Assembly (NCBI RefSeq): GCF_003932715.1
Contig: NZ_CP020700.1
Coordinates: forward strand, 682,001-746,000
Direction of reading: 5' to 3'
Length of the DNA: 64,000 bases
Origin: Streptomyces tsukubensis
Lineage (GTDB): Bacteria > Actinomycetota > Actinomycetes > Streptomycetales > Streptomycetaceae
Part shown: positions 52,424 through 60,794 of the stretch, piece by piece
Position numbering within the stretch: position 1 is the stretch's first letter
How the letters are laid out: each line of letters starts with the position of its first letter
The notes under the pieces: model-generated
Databases searched by the model: none
What the model was told of the DNA's origin: nothing
Seen by the model: only the letters and a program-made list of their open reading frames with translations
Position numbers and translations under genes: made by a program

Positions 52424-52891
52424 TCAGAGCCCGAGGGCGGAGAGGCCGGGACAGTCGTCGGGGCGGCGGCCGGAGGGCCAGTGGAAGAGCCGTTCGGCGG
52501 CGGCGATCGGCCGGTCGTTGACGGACGCGTGGCGGGCGCTCATCAGCCCGTCGTCGTCGAACTCCCAGTTCTCGTTGCCGTACGAACGGAACCAGTTGCC
52601 GGAGTCGTCGTGCCATTCGTAGGCGAAGCGCACCGCGATCCGCCGGGCCTCGTACGCCCAGACCTCCTTGATGAGCCGGTAGTCCAGTTCGCGCTGCCAT
52701 TTGCGGGTCAGAAAGGCGACGATCTCCGCCCGGCCGGTGATGAACTCGGCCCGATTGCGCCAGCGGGAGTCCTGCGTGTAGGCGAGGGCGACGCGGGCGG
52801 GGTCGCGGCTGTTCCAGGCGTCTTCGGCGAGCCGGGCCTTCCGTACGGCGGACTCCCGGGTGAACGGCGGTACGGGGGGCTTCGCGGTCAT
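52424..52891 (-). CDS. NTF2-like (DUF1348) protein
   Basis: 155 residues from an ATG at 52891 with AAGGAG upstream. The sequence ([53 protein letters not shown], then [24 protein letters not shown] and [10 protein letters not shown]) matches the DUF1348 branch of the NTF2/SnoaL fold, which forms a small-molecule-binding cone. The activity is unknown. Two palindromic operators in the promoter point to control by a TetR-type repressor, as is usual for this family, but no tetR gene lies next to it here. Confidence 0.85.
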   Translation of the reverse strand: MTAKPPVPPFTRESAVRKARLAEDAWNSRDPARVALAYTQDSRWRNRAEFITGRAEIVAFLTRKWQRELDYRLIKEVWAYEARRIAVRFAYEWHDDSGNWFRSYGNENWEFDDDGLMSARHASVNDRPIAAAERLFHWPSGRRPDDCPGLSALGL

Positions 52892-52936
52892 GGCTGCTCC
52901 TTGTCGCCACCTTCGGCGGCTCTCGGCCACCGAGCG

Positions 52937-52952
52937 GAGAATGATCGTTCTC
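52937..52952. promoter_or_regulatory. palindromic operator 1, TetR-like
   Basis: GAGAATGATCGTTCTC is a palindrome with one mismatched pair (GAGAA-N-GATC-N-TTCTC). It lies 46 bp upstream of the NTF2-like start. Confidence 0.6.
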
Positions 52953-52973
52953 CCCTGGGGTCCGCAGCTTACA

Positions 52974-52989
52974 GAGAACGCTGGTTCTC
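52974..52989. promoter_or_regulatory. palindromic operator 2, TetR-like
   Basis: GAGAACGCTGGTTCTC shares the GAGAA-TTCTC arms of operator 1. The centre-to-centre distance is 37 bp, so two repressor dimers could bind with the promoter between them. Confidence 0.6.
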
Positions 52990-53139
52990 CCGCAAACACC
53001 CTTGTCACCACGGGAGTTCCGGCCCACCACGGCCGTCCACCTACTGTCCGGTATACGAGACGGGCGGGCCGGGCCCTCTCGGCCCGGCCCGCCGACTGGG
53101 CTATGTTGAACGGGAGCGGGACGAGAAGGAGTGACACCG

Positions 53140-54063
53140 GTGCCATCAGATCAGCAGGCACGCGCACAGGCGTCTGCGATCACGCCGGGAGGGGGCGAGC
53201 CCGACGCCGGGCCGGCCCCGGCGGACCGGGTCCTCGCGCTCTTCGGCGGCCACCGGCTCTCCCCGGGCCAGCGGCGGATCGCGCAGTACATCACCGACCA
53301 CCTCACCGAGGCGGCCTTTCTGTCGATCACCGATCTGGCGGACCGGGTCGGGGTCAGCCAGCCCTCGGTCACCCGTTTCGCCGCGTCCGTCGGATTCAGC
53401 GGCTACCCCGCCCTGCGGGAGGCGCTCCAGCCCATCGCCCTGAGCGCGATCGCCGGGATGCCCGACGCCCGCGCGGAGATCCGCCGCAACGAGCTCCAGG
53501 CCGCCGTCGACGCGGAGATCGACAACCTGGAGAACCTGCGACGGCTGCTCGCCGATACCGACCGGATGCTCGACCTCGGCCGGGAGCTGGCCCGGTCGGT
53601 CCCGCTGACCGTGCTCGGCCTGCGGATCTCGGCCTCCCTCGCCGAGTACTTCTCCTACGCGGCCCGCCGTATCCACCCCGACGTACGGACCGTGACCCGC
53701 GGCGGGAGCGTCGCCTACGACGCCCTGCTCCAGTCCCGCGAGGCCGGCGGCGCCTGGGTGCTCGCCTTCGCCATGCCGCGGCACGCGAACGAGACGCTCG
53801 CCGCGATGCGCGCGGCCCGCACCGCCGGGCTGAAGGTCGCCCTGATCACCGATCTGCCCCTCGGGCCGCTCGCGGACGAGGCGGACGAAGTGCTGGTGGC
53901 CGCCACCGGCTCACGGCTGGTCTTCGACTCCTACGCGGCGCCCGGCGTACTCTCCGCCGCCCTGCTCCAGGCGATGGCGGACGCCGATCCGCAGCGCACC
54001 CAGACCCGGCTGGAGAGCTACGAACACGCCGCGGAGCAGCACGACTTCTTCCTCGACGACTGA
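53140..54063 (+). CDS. MurR/RpiR-family transcriptional regulator
   Basis: 307 residues from a GTG at 53140, eight bases after GAAGGAG; a GTG at 53131 is in frame. The N-terminal HTH_6 domain (about 30-105: [55 protein letters not shown]) is followed by a SIS sugar-isomerase-fold domain (about 140-270) that binds phosphosugars. Family members control MurNAc or pentose catabolism. The usual Streptomyces partner, murQ, is not adjacent. TATGTT at 53102-53107 is the likely -10. A 10-bp AT palindrome lies about 105 bp downstream of the stop. Confidence 0.9.
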   Translation: MPSDQQARAQASAITPGGGEPDAGPAPADRVLALFGGHRLSPGQRRIAQYITDHLTEAAFLSITDLADRVGVSQPSVTRFAASVGFSGYPALREALQPIALSAIAGMPDARAEIRRNELQAAVDAEIDNLENLRRLLADTDRMLDLGRELARSVPLTVLGLRISASLAEYFSYAARRIHPDVRTVTRGGSVAYDALLQSREAGGAWVLAFAMPRHANETLAAMRAARTAGLKVALITDLPLGPLADEADEVLVAATGSRLVFDSYAAPGVLSAALLQAMADADPQRTQTRLESYEHAAEQHDFFLDD

Positions 54064-54370
54064 CGGATCCGGCCGACTCCCCGCCGGTCCCGGCAGGCGC
54101 CCAGGCACCCGGACACCCAACCCCGCGCACCACCCCGCCCGTTCACCCTCCGGACCCCGGTCTGCATGAAAATTTTCTTACCCTTGCATACTCGACGGTA
54201 TATATATTTACTGCCTGAAGTGGTCCGGAGATCGACCGAGTCGATTCACTCCGTGACCGAACCACGCCCCGAGGAAGGCCGGCCGCGCGCGATCATGCAG
54301 ACGAACCAACGCCCCGCCGACCTCTCGGGCCCCGGCGCGCACAGCGCCGCATAGAGCCGGGCATCGCGCC
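54064..54370. other. intergenic region with an AT-rich island
   Basis: About 60 bp (54160-54225) are strikingly AT-rich for this genome. They include the perfect palindrome GAAAATTTTC (54168-54177) and TATATATATTTA (54199-54210). An ORF could start at the ATG at 54166 (62 codons, two TTA codons) but has no ribosome-binding site. I read it as a promoter or operator zone rather than a gene. Confidence 0.5.
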
Positions 54371-54922
54371 ATGACGCACTCCTCCTCGCGTCGCCACCGC
54401 GATGATCCGTCCGGGCCTCCGTCCCCTGCGGAAGCCCACCCGGCGGCCTCGGCCTACCCCTGGGCCGGGGCCGCCAGAACACCCCGGACCCCCGGGCCCG
54501 CCGCCGGGGGCACCCCCTCCGGAGCCACGTCGGCGCCCCGCAACTCCCGCGCGGCCGCGGCGGACTGGCCGCTCCAGGTCACCGCCCCCGGCAACCCCGG
54601 CTGGGAACAGACCGCCACCCTCTGGCTGCGCACCCTCGTTCCGGCGCGCTACGCCGGCTATCCCACGCTCGCCCGGCATCCCGTCGCACTGGCCCGCCAC
54701 GCCCAGTGGCAGCTCCAGCACGAGATCGGCGCGGTCCGGGCCGCCCTGCGGACCTCCCGGGCCGAACTGCCACCACTGGGCGTCTCCGACCGGATCGTGG
54801 AGAGCGCGATCCTGATGTACGCGGCCGAGCTGGAGCAACTGGGCAGGCTCGCGCGCGGCGTGCGGCTGGTGACGCGGGCCCTGCTCACGCATGCGCCGGA
54901 GCCGTACGGCCGCAACGGCTGA
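54371..54922 (+). CDS. hypothetical protein, helical C-terminal domain
   Basis: 183 residues from an ATG at 54371 with only a weak GAGCCGG site. The first ~70 residues are disordered and rich in Ser, Pro and Ala. The rest is one helical unit (WEQTATLWLRTLVPARYAGYPTLARHPVALARHAQWQLQHEIGAVRAALRTSRAELPPLGV, then IVESAILMYAAELEQLGRLARGVRLVTRALL). I do not recognise the family. The composition of the helical part, without frameshift signs, supports a real gene. No signal peptide or membrane segment. Confidence 0.65.
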   Translation: MTHSSSRRHRDDPSGPPSPAEAHPAASAYPWAGAARTPRTPGPAAGGTPSGATSAPRNSRAAAADWPLQVTAPGNPGWEQTATLWLRTLVPARYAGYPTLARHPVALARHAQWQLQHEIGAVRAALRTSRAELPPLGVSDRIVESAILMYAAELEQLGRLARGVRLVTRALLTHAPEPYGRNG

Positions 54923-55043
54923 CCGCCGCACGCCCGCGGCAACCGTAGGACCGCAGGAATCCCCCTGCCCCCATCTCCCCCGCCCCCGGCGAGCGCCGTC
55001 CGGCGTGCCGTAAAACCTCCGCGAGAAAGATCGCCGCACCCCC

Positions 55044-55108
55044 TTGCGCCCCGGATACCCCTCGGGGGTATATTCCTTCTCGCCCCAGGGGATACCCCCA
55101 AGGGGTAT
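55044..55108 (+). promoter_or_regulatory. MFS promoter with two CsoR/CstR-like operators
   Basis: -35 TTGCGC (55044-55049) and -10 TATATT (55069-55074) are 19 bp apart. Operator 1, ATACCCCTCGGGGGTAT (55055-55071), covers the spacer and reaches into the -10. Operator 2, ATACCCCCAAGGGGTAT (55092-55108), lies downstream of the start site. Both have perfect 7-bp arms with a 3-bp centre. The GC-tract palindrome with ATAC/GTAT ends resembles sites of the CsoR/RcnR/CstR repressor family (copper, other metals, or persulfide). Confidence 0.6.
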
Positions 55109-55134
55109 GGAACCTTCAGAGGAGGGGACGGGCG

Positions 55135-56565
55135 ATGTCAACCGTCAACCCACGGCGCTGGTGGGCACTTCTGGTGCTGGCCACCGCGCAGTTCATGGTG
55201 ATCATGGACACTTCGATCATCGGGGTGGCGCTCCCCGAGATGCAGCGCGACCTCGGCTTCTCCCCCGAGGACCTGAGCTGGGTCTTCAACGCCTATGTGA
55301 TCGCCTTCGGCGGTCTGCTGCTGCTCGGCGGGCGGCTGTCGGACCTGCTGGGCGCCCGCCGGATCTTCGTCAGCGGCTGGGTGGTGCTGATCGCCGGATC
55401 CGTGGTCGCCGCCGCCGCGACCACCGCCTGGGTCGAGATCGTCGGCCGCGCCGTCCAGGGTGTGGGCGGCGCGCTGATCGCCCCCGCGTCGATGACCCTG
55501 CTGATGATGCTCTTCGGGCACAGCCCGAAGGAGCTGGGCAAGGCCATGGCGCTCTACGGCGCCGCGGCACCGGCCGGCGGTACCGCGGGCGTCTTCCTCG
55601 GCGGTGTCTTCACCGAGTGGATGAGCTGGCCGTGGATCTTCATCATCTATGTGCCGATCGGGCTCGCCACCCTGGCCGCCACGGGTCTGCTGCCCGCCGC
55701 CGCACCCCGCCGCGGAGCCGTCGACGTCCTCGGCGCCGCCGCCGTCACCGCCGGTCTGGCACTCGCCGTCTTCGCCGTGGTGCGGGCGCCGGAGATCGGC
55801 TGGGGCGCTACCGCCACCGTGCTCCAGCTCATCGGCGCGGCCGTACTGCTCGGCCTCTTCCTGGTGATCCAGAAGTCGGTACGGACGCCGTTGATGCCGC
55901 TGGCGATCTGGCGGACCCCCGGTCTCGGCATCTCCAACCTGGGAATGGCGCTGCTGGGCGCGGCCTGGATCCCGATGTGGTACTTCCTCAACCTCTACCT
56001 CCAGCAGGTTCTGGGCTACGGGGCCTTCGCCAGCGGCGCCGCGCTGCTGCCGATGACGGCCCTGCTGATGGTCTTCATGACCCTGATCACCGCGAAGCTG
56101 CTGGGCCGGTGGGGCGCGAAGCCGCTGATCTCCGGCGGACTGCTGGTCCTGGCGGCCGGGCTGCTCTGGCTCTCGGCCATCGAGCCGAACGGCTCCTTCG
56201 TGGTCGACGTACTGCCCGCTTCGCTGGTCGCCGCGGTCGGCATGTCCCTCGCCTACATCCCGGCGATGATGGCGGCGATCTCCGGGGCCCGGCAGGAGGA
56301 GGCCGGACTCGCCTCCGGCATCGTCAACACCACCTACCAGGTCGGCTCCGCCCTCGGTCTGGCCGCGCTCACCGCGGTCGCCACCTCCCAGGGCGCCGGG
56401 AAGCTGGGCGATCTGCCCGCCCTGACCGACGGTTTCAGCGCCGCCTTCATCGGCGCGGCGGCCGTGGCCGCGGCCGGCGCTCTGCTCACGGCCCTGCTGA
56501 TGCGGGGCGCCAAGCCGGCCGCGGCGGCGGCCGAGGACCGGCAGCCGGTGGGGAGTGGGGGGTGA
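55135..56565 (+). CDS. MFS exporter, DHA2 (14-TMS) family
   Basis: 476 residues from an ATG after GAGGAGGGG. About 14 membrane segments. TM1 MDTSIIGVALPEMQRDLGF, the motif A loop GGRLSDLLGARRIF after TM2, and the motif C region (ALYGAAAPAGGTAGVFLGGVF) place it in the QacA/EmrB-type proton-driven multidrug exporters. The tail is Ala-rich and cytosolic. The promoter carries two CsoR/CstR-like operators, so it may be induced by a metal, sulfide or other thiol stress rather than by a drug; that is inference. A strong terminator follows. Confidence 0.93.
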   Translation: MSTVNPRRWWALLVLATAQFMVIMDTSIIGVALPEMQRDLGFSPEDLSWVFNAYVIAFGGLLLLGGRLSDLLGARRIFVSGWVVLIAGSVVAAAATTAWVEIVGRAVQGVGGALIAPASMTLLMMLFGHSPKELGKAMALYGAAAPAGGTAGVFLGGVFTEWMSWPWIFIIYVPIGLATLAATGLLPAAAPRRGAVDVLGAAAVTAGLALAVFAVVRAPEIGWGATATVLQLIGAAVLLGLFLVIQKSVRTPLMPLAIWRTPGLGISNLGMALLGAAWIPMWYFLNLYLQQVLGYGAFASGAALLPMTALLMVFMTLITAKLLGRWGAKPLISGGLLVLAAGLLWLSAIEPNGSFVVDVLPASLVAAVGMSLAYIPAMMAAISGARQEEAGLASGIVNTTYQVGSALGLAALTAVATSQGAGKLGDLPALTDGFSAAFIGAAAVAAAGALLTALLMRGAKPAAAAAEDRQPVGSGG

Positions 56566-56628
56566 TTGAGCCGCTGTAGCCCGGCACCACAAGAGCGCAC
56601 ACTCCAGGAGAGCAACCGGCCGAAAACC

Positions 56629-56673
56629 CCGGAACCGCCGGAACCGCCGAAACCGCCGGAACCGCCGAAAACC
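56629..56673. repeat. 9-bp tandem repeat after the MFS gene
   Basis: Five units of CCGGAACCG or close variants (56629-56673), three of them exact. The array lies between the MFS stop and the terminator hairpin. Confidence 0.65.
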
Positions 56674-56693
56674 CAGAAACCCCCGAAAAATCT

Positions 56694-56731
56694 GAGACCC
56701 CGCCCGCGCCACCGGCGCCGGGCGGGGTCTC
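56694..56731. terminator. bidirectional terminator hairpin
   Basis: GAGACCCCGCCCG (56694-56706) and CGGGCGGGGTCTC (56719-56731) are perfect 13-bp arms around a 12-base loop. The hairpin is preceded by an A-run, which acts as a U-tract for the leftward transcript. It separates the MFS gene (+) from lnt (-). Confidence 0.85.
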
Positions 56732-56759
56732 CGCGTACGGTCCGCGAACTGCTCCCGTC

Positions 56760-58352
56760 CTACTCGCCCTGCGCCCGCCGGGCCCGGACGGCGGCCGTGG
56801 CGGCCCAGCCGAGACCGCCCGCGGCGACCAGCACCAGCAGCAGTTCGGGCCAGGCACCGGCGCGGGTCGCGGGGGTGAGGGAGGAGCGCAGCGGCACCTC
56901 CGCGACCAGGGCGCCGGGGGTGAACAGCTTCGTCTTCTCCACGATCCGGCCGTCCGGCATGATGACCGCGCTGACTCCGCTGGTGACGGGCACGACCACG
57001 GACCGTCCGTGCTCGACGGCCCGCACCCGGTCCATGGCGAGCTGCTGGTAGGTCATCTCGCTGCGGCCGAAGGTGGCGTTGTTGCTGGGGACCGAGATGA
57101 GCTGGGCGCCGTTCACGACGGTGTCCCGGGCCATATCGTCGAAGGCCGCTTCGAAACAGGTGACGAGACCGACCTTGGTGCCCGCGAGATCGAAGACGCC
57201 GACCTTGTCGCCGGGGCCGAAGTCCCTGCGGACCCGGTCCACGTCCTTGCTGAACAGCCGGACGAAGGAGCGCATCGGAATGTACTCGCCGAACGGCTGG
57301 ACGTGCCGCTTGTCGTAGGTGTTGACCGGTCCGCGCTCCGGGTCCCACTCGATGAGGGTGTTCCGCAGCTTCCCGGTCTCCGGGGTGATGACCGCGCCCA
57401 CGACGGTCGGCACGCCGATCGCCTGCACCGCGCGGTCGATCACCATGCGCGCGTCGGGGTTGGCGTAGGGGTCGATATCGGAGGAGTTCTCCGGCCACAG
57501 GACGAAGTCGGGCTGCGGCTCGCGGCCCGCCTTCACGTCCGCGGCCAGCTGCTCCGTACGGCGCACATGGTTGTCGAGGACCGCGCGCCGCTGGGCGTTG
57601 AAGTCGAGTCCGAGCCGCGGCACATTGCCCTGGATCGCGGCGACGGTGACCGTACCGTCCTCGGCGGACGCATCGACCAGGGGGCGGGCGGCGACCGCGG
57701 CCGCGGCGGGGACCAGCAGGGCGAGCAGCGCGGCCGCCATCGGTCCGCGCGGCAGTCCGCCGCCGCGCCGGTGGGCGACGACGCGCCGCCCGGTCTCGTA
57801 CAGGCCGAATCCGCACAGGACGACGGCGAAGCCCAGCACCGGTGTACCGCCGAGGGCGGCGAGCGGCAGGAAGACCCCGTCGGCCTGGCCGAACGCGATC
57901 TTCCCCCAGGGGAAGCCGCCGAACGGCACCCGGGCCCGGAGCGCCTCACCGAGGATCCACACGGCGGCGGCCCACACCGGCCAGCCCGGCAGCCGGGACA
58001 CCGCGCCGATACCGAGGCAGGTGGCCGCGATGAACACGGCCTCCACGGCGGCCAGCGCGATCCACGGCACCGGGCCGACGTCCTCGCCGGTCCAGATCAG
58101 CAACGGCAGCAGGAACGCCAGACCGGTGAGCTGGCCGAGACCGAAGGCCACCCGCAGCCGACGGCCCCGCAGCACCCAGCCGAGCAGGGCGAACGCGGGC
58201 AGCGCCAGCCACCAGAGCGGGCGCGGCGGGAAGCTCAGATAGAGCAGCAGCCCGGCCGCCACGGCGGCCCCCGGCCGGATCACGCGCATCAGCGGTCGGG
58301 GCTTCGCGGGGACGGGCCCGGAAGTGTCGGCGGGGGTGAGGGTGGCGGTCAC
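56760..58352 (-). CDS. lnt: apolipoprotein N-acyltransferase
   Basis: 530 residues from a GTG at 58352. Eight or so N-terminal membrane segments are followed by a periplasmic-side nitrilase domain. The Glu-Lys-Cys triad is in VLWPENSS, YDKRHVQPFGEYIP and LVTCFEAAFDD, and FGGFPWGKIAF is the family signature in the membrane part. Lnt adds a third acyl chain to the N-terminal cysteine of lipoproteins, found in actinomycetes as in Gram-negatives. TAGACT (58360-58365, minus) is 7 bp from the GTG with no ribosome-binding site, so the mRNA is probably leaderless. Confidence 0.95.
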   Translation of the reverse strand: MTATLTPADTSGPVPAKPRPLMRVIRPGAAVAAGLLLYLSFPPRPLWWLALPAFALLGWVLRGRRLRVAFGLGQLTGLAFLLPLLIWTGEDVGPVPWIALAAVEAVFIAATCLGIGAVSRLPGWPVWAAAVWILGEALRARVPFGGFPWGKIAFGQADGVFLPLAALGGTPVLGFAVVLCGFGLYETGRRVVAHRRGGGLPRGPMAAALLALLVPAAAAVAARPLVDASAEDGTVTVAAIQGNVPRLGLDFNAQRRAVLDNHVRRTEQLAADVKAGREPQPDFVLWPENSSDIDPYANPDARMVIDRAVQAIGVPTVVGAVITPETGKLRNTLIEWDPERGPVNTYDKRHVQPFGEYIPMRSFVRLFSKDVDRVRRDFGPGDKVGVFDLAGTKVGLVTCFEAAFDDMARDTVVNGAQLISVPSNNATFGRSEMTYQQLAMDRVRAVEHGRSVVVPVTSGVSAVIMPDGRIVEKTKLFTPGALVAEVPLRSSLTPATRAGAWPELLLVLVAAGGLGWAATAAVRARRAQGE

Positions 58353-58359
58353 AGCCGCG

Positions 58360-58365
58360 AGTCTA
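58360..58365 (-). promoter_or_regulatory. -10 of a leaderless promoter (lnt)
   Basis: TAGACT on the minus strand, then 7 bp, then the GTG start of lnt at 58352. Confidence 0.5.
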
Positions 58366-58491
58366 CGGGAGGGGGGTATGACCCCTTCCGGGCCCCGGGC
58401 GGCCGGGGCTGGCTCGCGGGCCGGGCCCGCCACTACGGTGAACGCGGCAGACGACGGGGACTGCCGTGGCTCGGTTCGGGGGGTCGGCATC

Positions 58492-59550
58492 ATGAGGGCT
58501 GCGCAGGTGGAGCGCGCGGGCGCCGCGGACGGGGTGGGGGCCGCCGTCCTGGGTGCCGCCGTCGGCTGGGCGCTGATCAGCGCGGCGGGACGGGAGTCCG
58601 GTCCGGAGGGCGTACTGCTCGCGGTCGTCGCCGTCGCCGCCGGATATGCCTGCGGCCGGATCTCCGGGGCGCTTGTGCCGGTCGCGACGGCCACGACGGC
58701 TTCGCTCGCCGTGCTGGCGCTGGCGGTGGCCTCGCCGGAGGGGGTGCCGGGGGTGAACGCGCAGTCCACCGTGGAGCCGGGTGATGCGGGGGCGGCGGCC
58801 GCGCTGCTCGCGGTCAGCGCCGGGGCGGCCTGCTGTGCCGCGGCGGCGGCCAGGCGGCCCGGGGCGCGGGCGGCCCTGCGGGCGCTGGCGCTCGCGGTGG
58901 TGGCGACGGCGGTCGTGCTGGGGTCGGCGGCGGGTGCCACGGCCGCGGCGGCGGTGGTGCTCTGCGCCGCGGCGTCGAGCAGGGCCCGCAGGCGTACCGC
59001 GGCGCTCGCGGGGTTCGTGGTGGTCGCCCTGGTGGCGGCGGGAGTGTCCTGGGCGGTGGCGCAGGACGCGCTGCCGGACGGCCCGGCCGAGGGGCTGAGG
59101 GCGCTGCTGACGGAGAACCGGGTGGCGCTGTGGCGCGACGCGGTCGCGCTGGTCGAGGCGGAGCCCGTACGGGGTGTCGGCCCGGACCGGTTCGAGAATC
59201 TCAGCGCCACGGCGCAGCAGACCCCCGGCTCGGACGGAAAGCCCCACTCGGCCCTGTTCCAGCAGGCGGCCGAGCAGGGTGTGGTGGGTGCGGCGCTGCT
59301 GGCGGGGGCGTTCGGCTGGCTGCTGTACGGCCTGTGGCGCTCGCCGCGCCCGACGCCCGTGGTGCTCTGCGCGGCGGCGGCGCTGACGGCGCTGGCGGTC
59401 CTGGCCGTGCTGGGGAACGCGCTGAGCTTCGCCCCGGTGACCGCGGGCGCGGGGCTGCTGGCGGGGCTGGCCACGGCACGTGTCGTCCCGGTGGCCTCGG
59501 GGGACCGGGCGTCCGCGGGAGCCGGGGCTCCGGACCCGTCGGCCCGCTGA
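58492..59550 (+). CDS. polytopic membrane protein, O-antigen-ligase-like
   Basis: 352 residues from an ATG at 58492 with a weak GGGGGG site. About ten hydrophobic segments. A loop near residues 190-265 (ALWRDAVALVEAEPVRGVGPDRFENL, then HSALFQQAAEQGVVGA) reads like the Wzy_C/O-antigen-ligase signature G.GPG.F...H...LQ...E.G. Such enzymes join glycan or lipid-linked chains at the outer face. It lies divergently from lnt. A TACGGT near 58432 may be its -10. The family assignment is moderate. Confidence 0.65.
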   Translation: MRAAQVERAGAADGVGAAVLGAAVGWALISAAGRESGPEGVLLAVVAVAAGYACGRISGALVPVATATTASLAVLALAVASPEGVPGVNAQSTVEPGDAGAAAALLAVSAGAACCAAAAARRPGARAALRALALAVVATAVVLGSAAGATAAAAVVLCAAASSRARRRTAALAGFVVVALVAAGVSWAVAQDALPDGPAEGLRALLTENRVALWRDAVALVEAEPVRGVGPDRFENLSATAQQTPGSDGKPHSALFQQAAEQGVVGAALLAGAFGWLLYGLWRSPRPTPVVLCAAAALTALAVLAVLGNALSFAPVTAGAGLLAGLATARVVPVASGDRASAGAGAPDPSAR

Positions 59551-59567
59551 GCGGCCGCCCGGCGGAA

Positions 59568-60008
59568 TCAGCCGCGGACGGCAGGTCCGCCGGCGGATCC
59601 GGCGGCGCGTCCGGTGCGGCGGGCCCGGGAGGCGACGGCGGCTGCGACCAGGCCGGTCACACCCGGGCTGCCCATCATGATCATGGCCACGCCGATGGCG
59701 AAGAGTCCGCTGGCATGGTCGGACCAGTCGTAGCAGGCGGCTCCGGTCAGTCCGGCGGTGATACCGAACACCGTCGCTTTGACGTACCGGCGGGAAGCCG
59801 CCCAGTACACCGGGGCCGGCAGGGTGACGACGAGCCTGATGACCTGCCACGCCTGGTAGGGGCCGGTCTCGGAACCGTCGGGCTGTACGTCGCGCTGCTG
59901 GTCCCAGCCCAGCCAGACGGCCCACAGCAGCGCGGCCGCCCCGGCCAGGGCCAGTGCGGTCAGGACCTGGTCGACGGGGGTCTTCTCGTCTCGCGGGATG
60001 TTCTGCAT
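59568..60008 (-). CDS. small four-helix membrane protein
   Basis: 146 residues from an ATG with GGAGGAA upstream. Four hydrophobic segments (VLTALALAGAAALLWAVWLGW; VIRLVVTLPAPVYWA; ATVFGITAGLTGAACY; LFAIGVAMIMMGSPGVTGLVAAAVAS) and a short charged tail. No family recognised. It lies opposite to and 17 bp beyond the O-antigen-ligase-like gene. Confidence 0.7.
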   Translation of the reverse strand: MQNIPRDEKTPVDQVLTALALAGAAALLWAVWLGWDQQRDVQPDGSETGPYQAWQVIRLVVTLPAPVYWAASRRYVKATVFGITAGLTGAACYDWSDHASGLFAIGVAMIMMGSPGVTGLVAAAVASRARRTGRAAGSAGGPAVRG

Positions 60009-60123
60009 GGTGTCAGCGTTCCTCCCGGCGGGCGGCGAGGACAGCGCTCGGATACTCGGATCCGACGGCCCCGGGTCCGAGTACTTCCCCGGCCGCGGGA
60101 TTACGCCCCCCGGGGCCGTGGTG

Positions 60124-60699
60124 TCAGGCGGTGGCGGGGGTGCCCGGGTGGAGTGCCAGCCGGTCGCGGATGGCGCGGACCGCGGCCTCGGCGTCGTCGA
60201 CGGTGACCGTGAACGTCCGGCCGTCGCCGAGGGTCACCACGATGCCCTCGCCGCGGCGGACGACGATCGCGGTGCCCTGCTCGGGGCGCCAGCGGTAGCC
60301 CCAGCCGCCCCACTGGCGGGGGGTGACCCGGGGGTCGACCTCCGCGTGGACGACATGGGCGAGGGGGATACGGCGCCGCGGCAGGCCGATATGGCCGCAG
60401 CGGATCTCGACGGCCTGGCTGTCGACCCTGACCGCGACGTGGACGAAGGGGAGGGTGCCGTAGAGCATCAGCAGTCCGGCGGCGACACAGCCGACGACGG
60501 ACATGGACAGGGCGATCACACCGGACGTCCAGTCGCCCAGCACGGCCAGCTCGATACCGAGGGCGAGACAGGCGGCGCCCGCTACGGCGAGCAGCCACTG
60601 GACGCGGTTGGTCGCGCGGCCGGTCCAGACCGCGGGCTCGGCGGTGAGCCGGTCCGCGTCGCCCGGCCGTACGGGCGGGTCGGGGAAGTGGTCCCTCAT
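60124..60699 (-). CDS. membrane protein with PH-like domain
   Basis: 191 residues from an ATG at 60699. Two N-terminal membrane segments (VQWLLAVAGAACLALGIELAVLG and VIALSMSVVGCVAAGLLMLYG) are followed by a beta-rich domain (VAVRVDSQAVEIRCGHIGLPRRRIPLAHVVHAEVDPRVTP, then GTAIVVRRGEGIVVTLGDGRTFTVTVDDAEAAVRAIRDRL), the layout of bacterial PH-domain membrane proteins. Function unknown. The start lacks a clear ribosome-binding site. Confidence 0.75.
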   Translation of the reverse strand: MRDHFPDPPVRPGDADRLTAEPAVWTGRATNRVQWLLAVAGAACLALGIELAVLGDWTSGVIALSMSVVGCVAAGLLMLYGTLPFVHVAVRVDSQAVEIRCGHIGLPRRRIPLAHVVHAEVDPRVTPRQWGGWGYRWRPEQGTAIVVRRGEGIVVTLGDGRTFTVTVDDAEAAVRAIRDRLALHPGTPATA

Positions 60700-60794
60700 G
60701 CGAGCAGGGTAACCGGCACGGGGCTCGACGGCACCGGGTCCGAGGGAAGGATCACACCGGGCCCCGGCGCCGCCGCACGGGGCTGTTTCGCAGG

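Noticed and set aside
49527..53030. A 1,167-codon open frame on the minus strand
   Set aside because: It overlaps the SpoIIE-type phosphatase in another frame and has no recognisable motif.
54166..54354. A 62-codon plus-strand frame in the AT-rich island
   Set aside because: It has no ribosome-binding site, and its sequence is explained by promoter-like AT-rich DNA. The two TTA codons arise from that composition.
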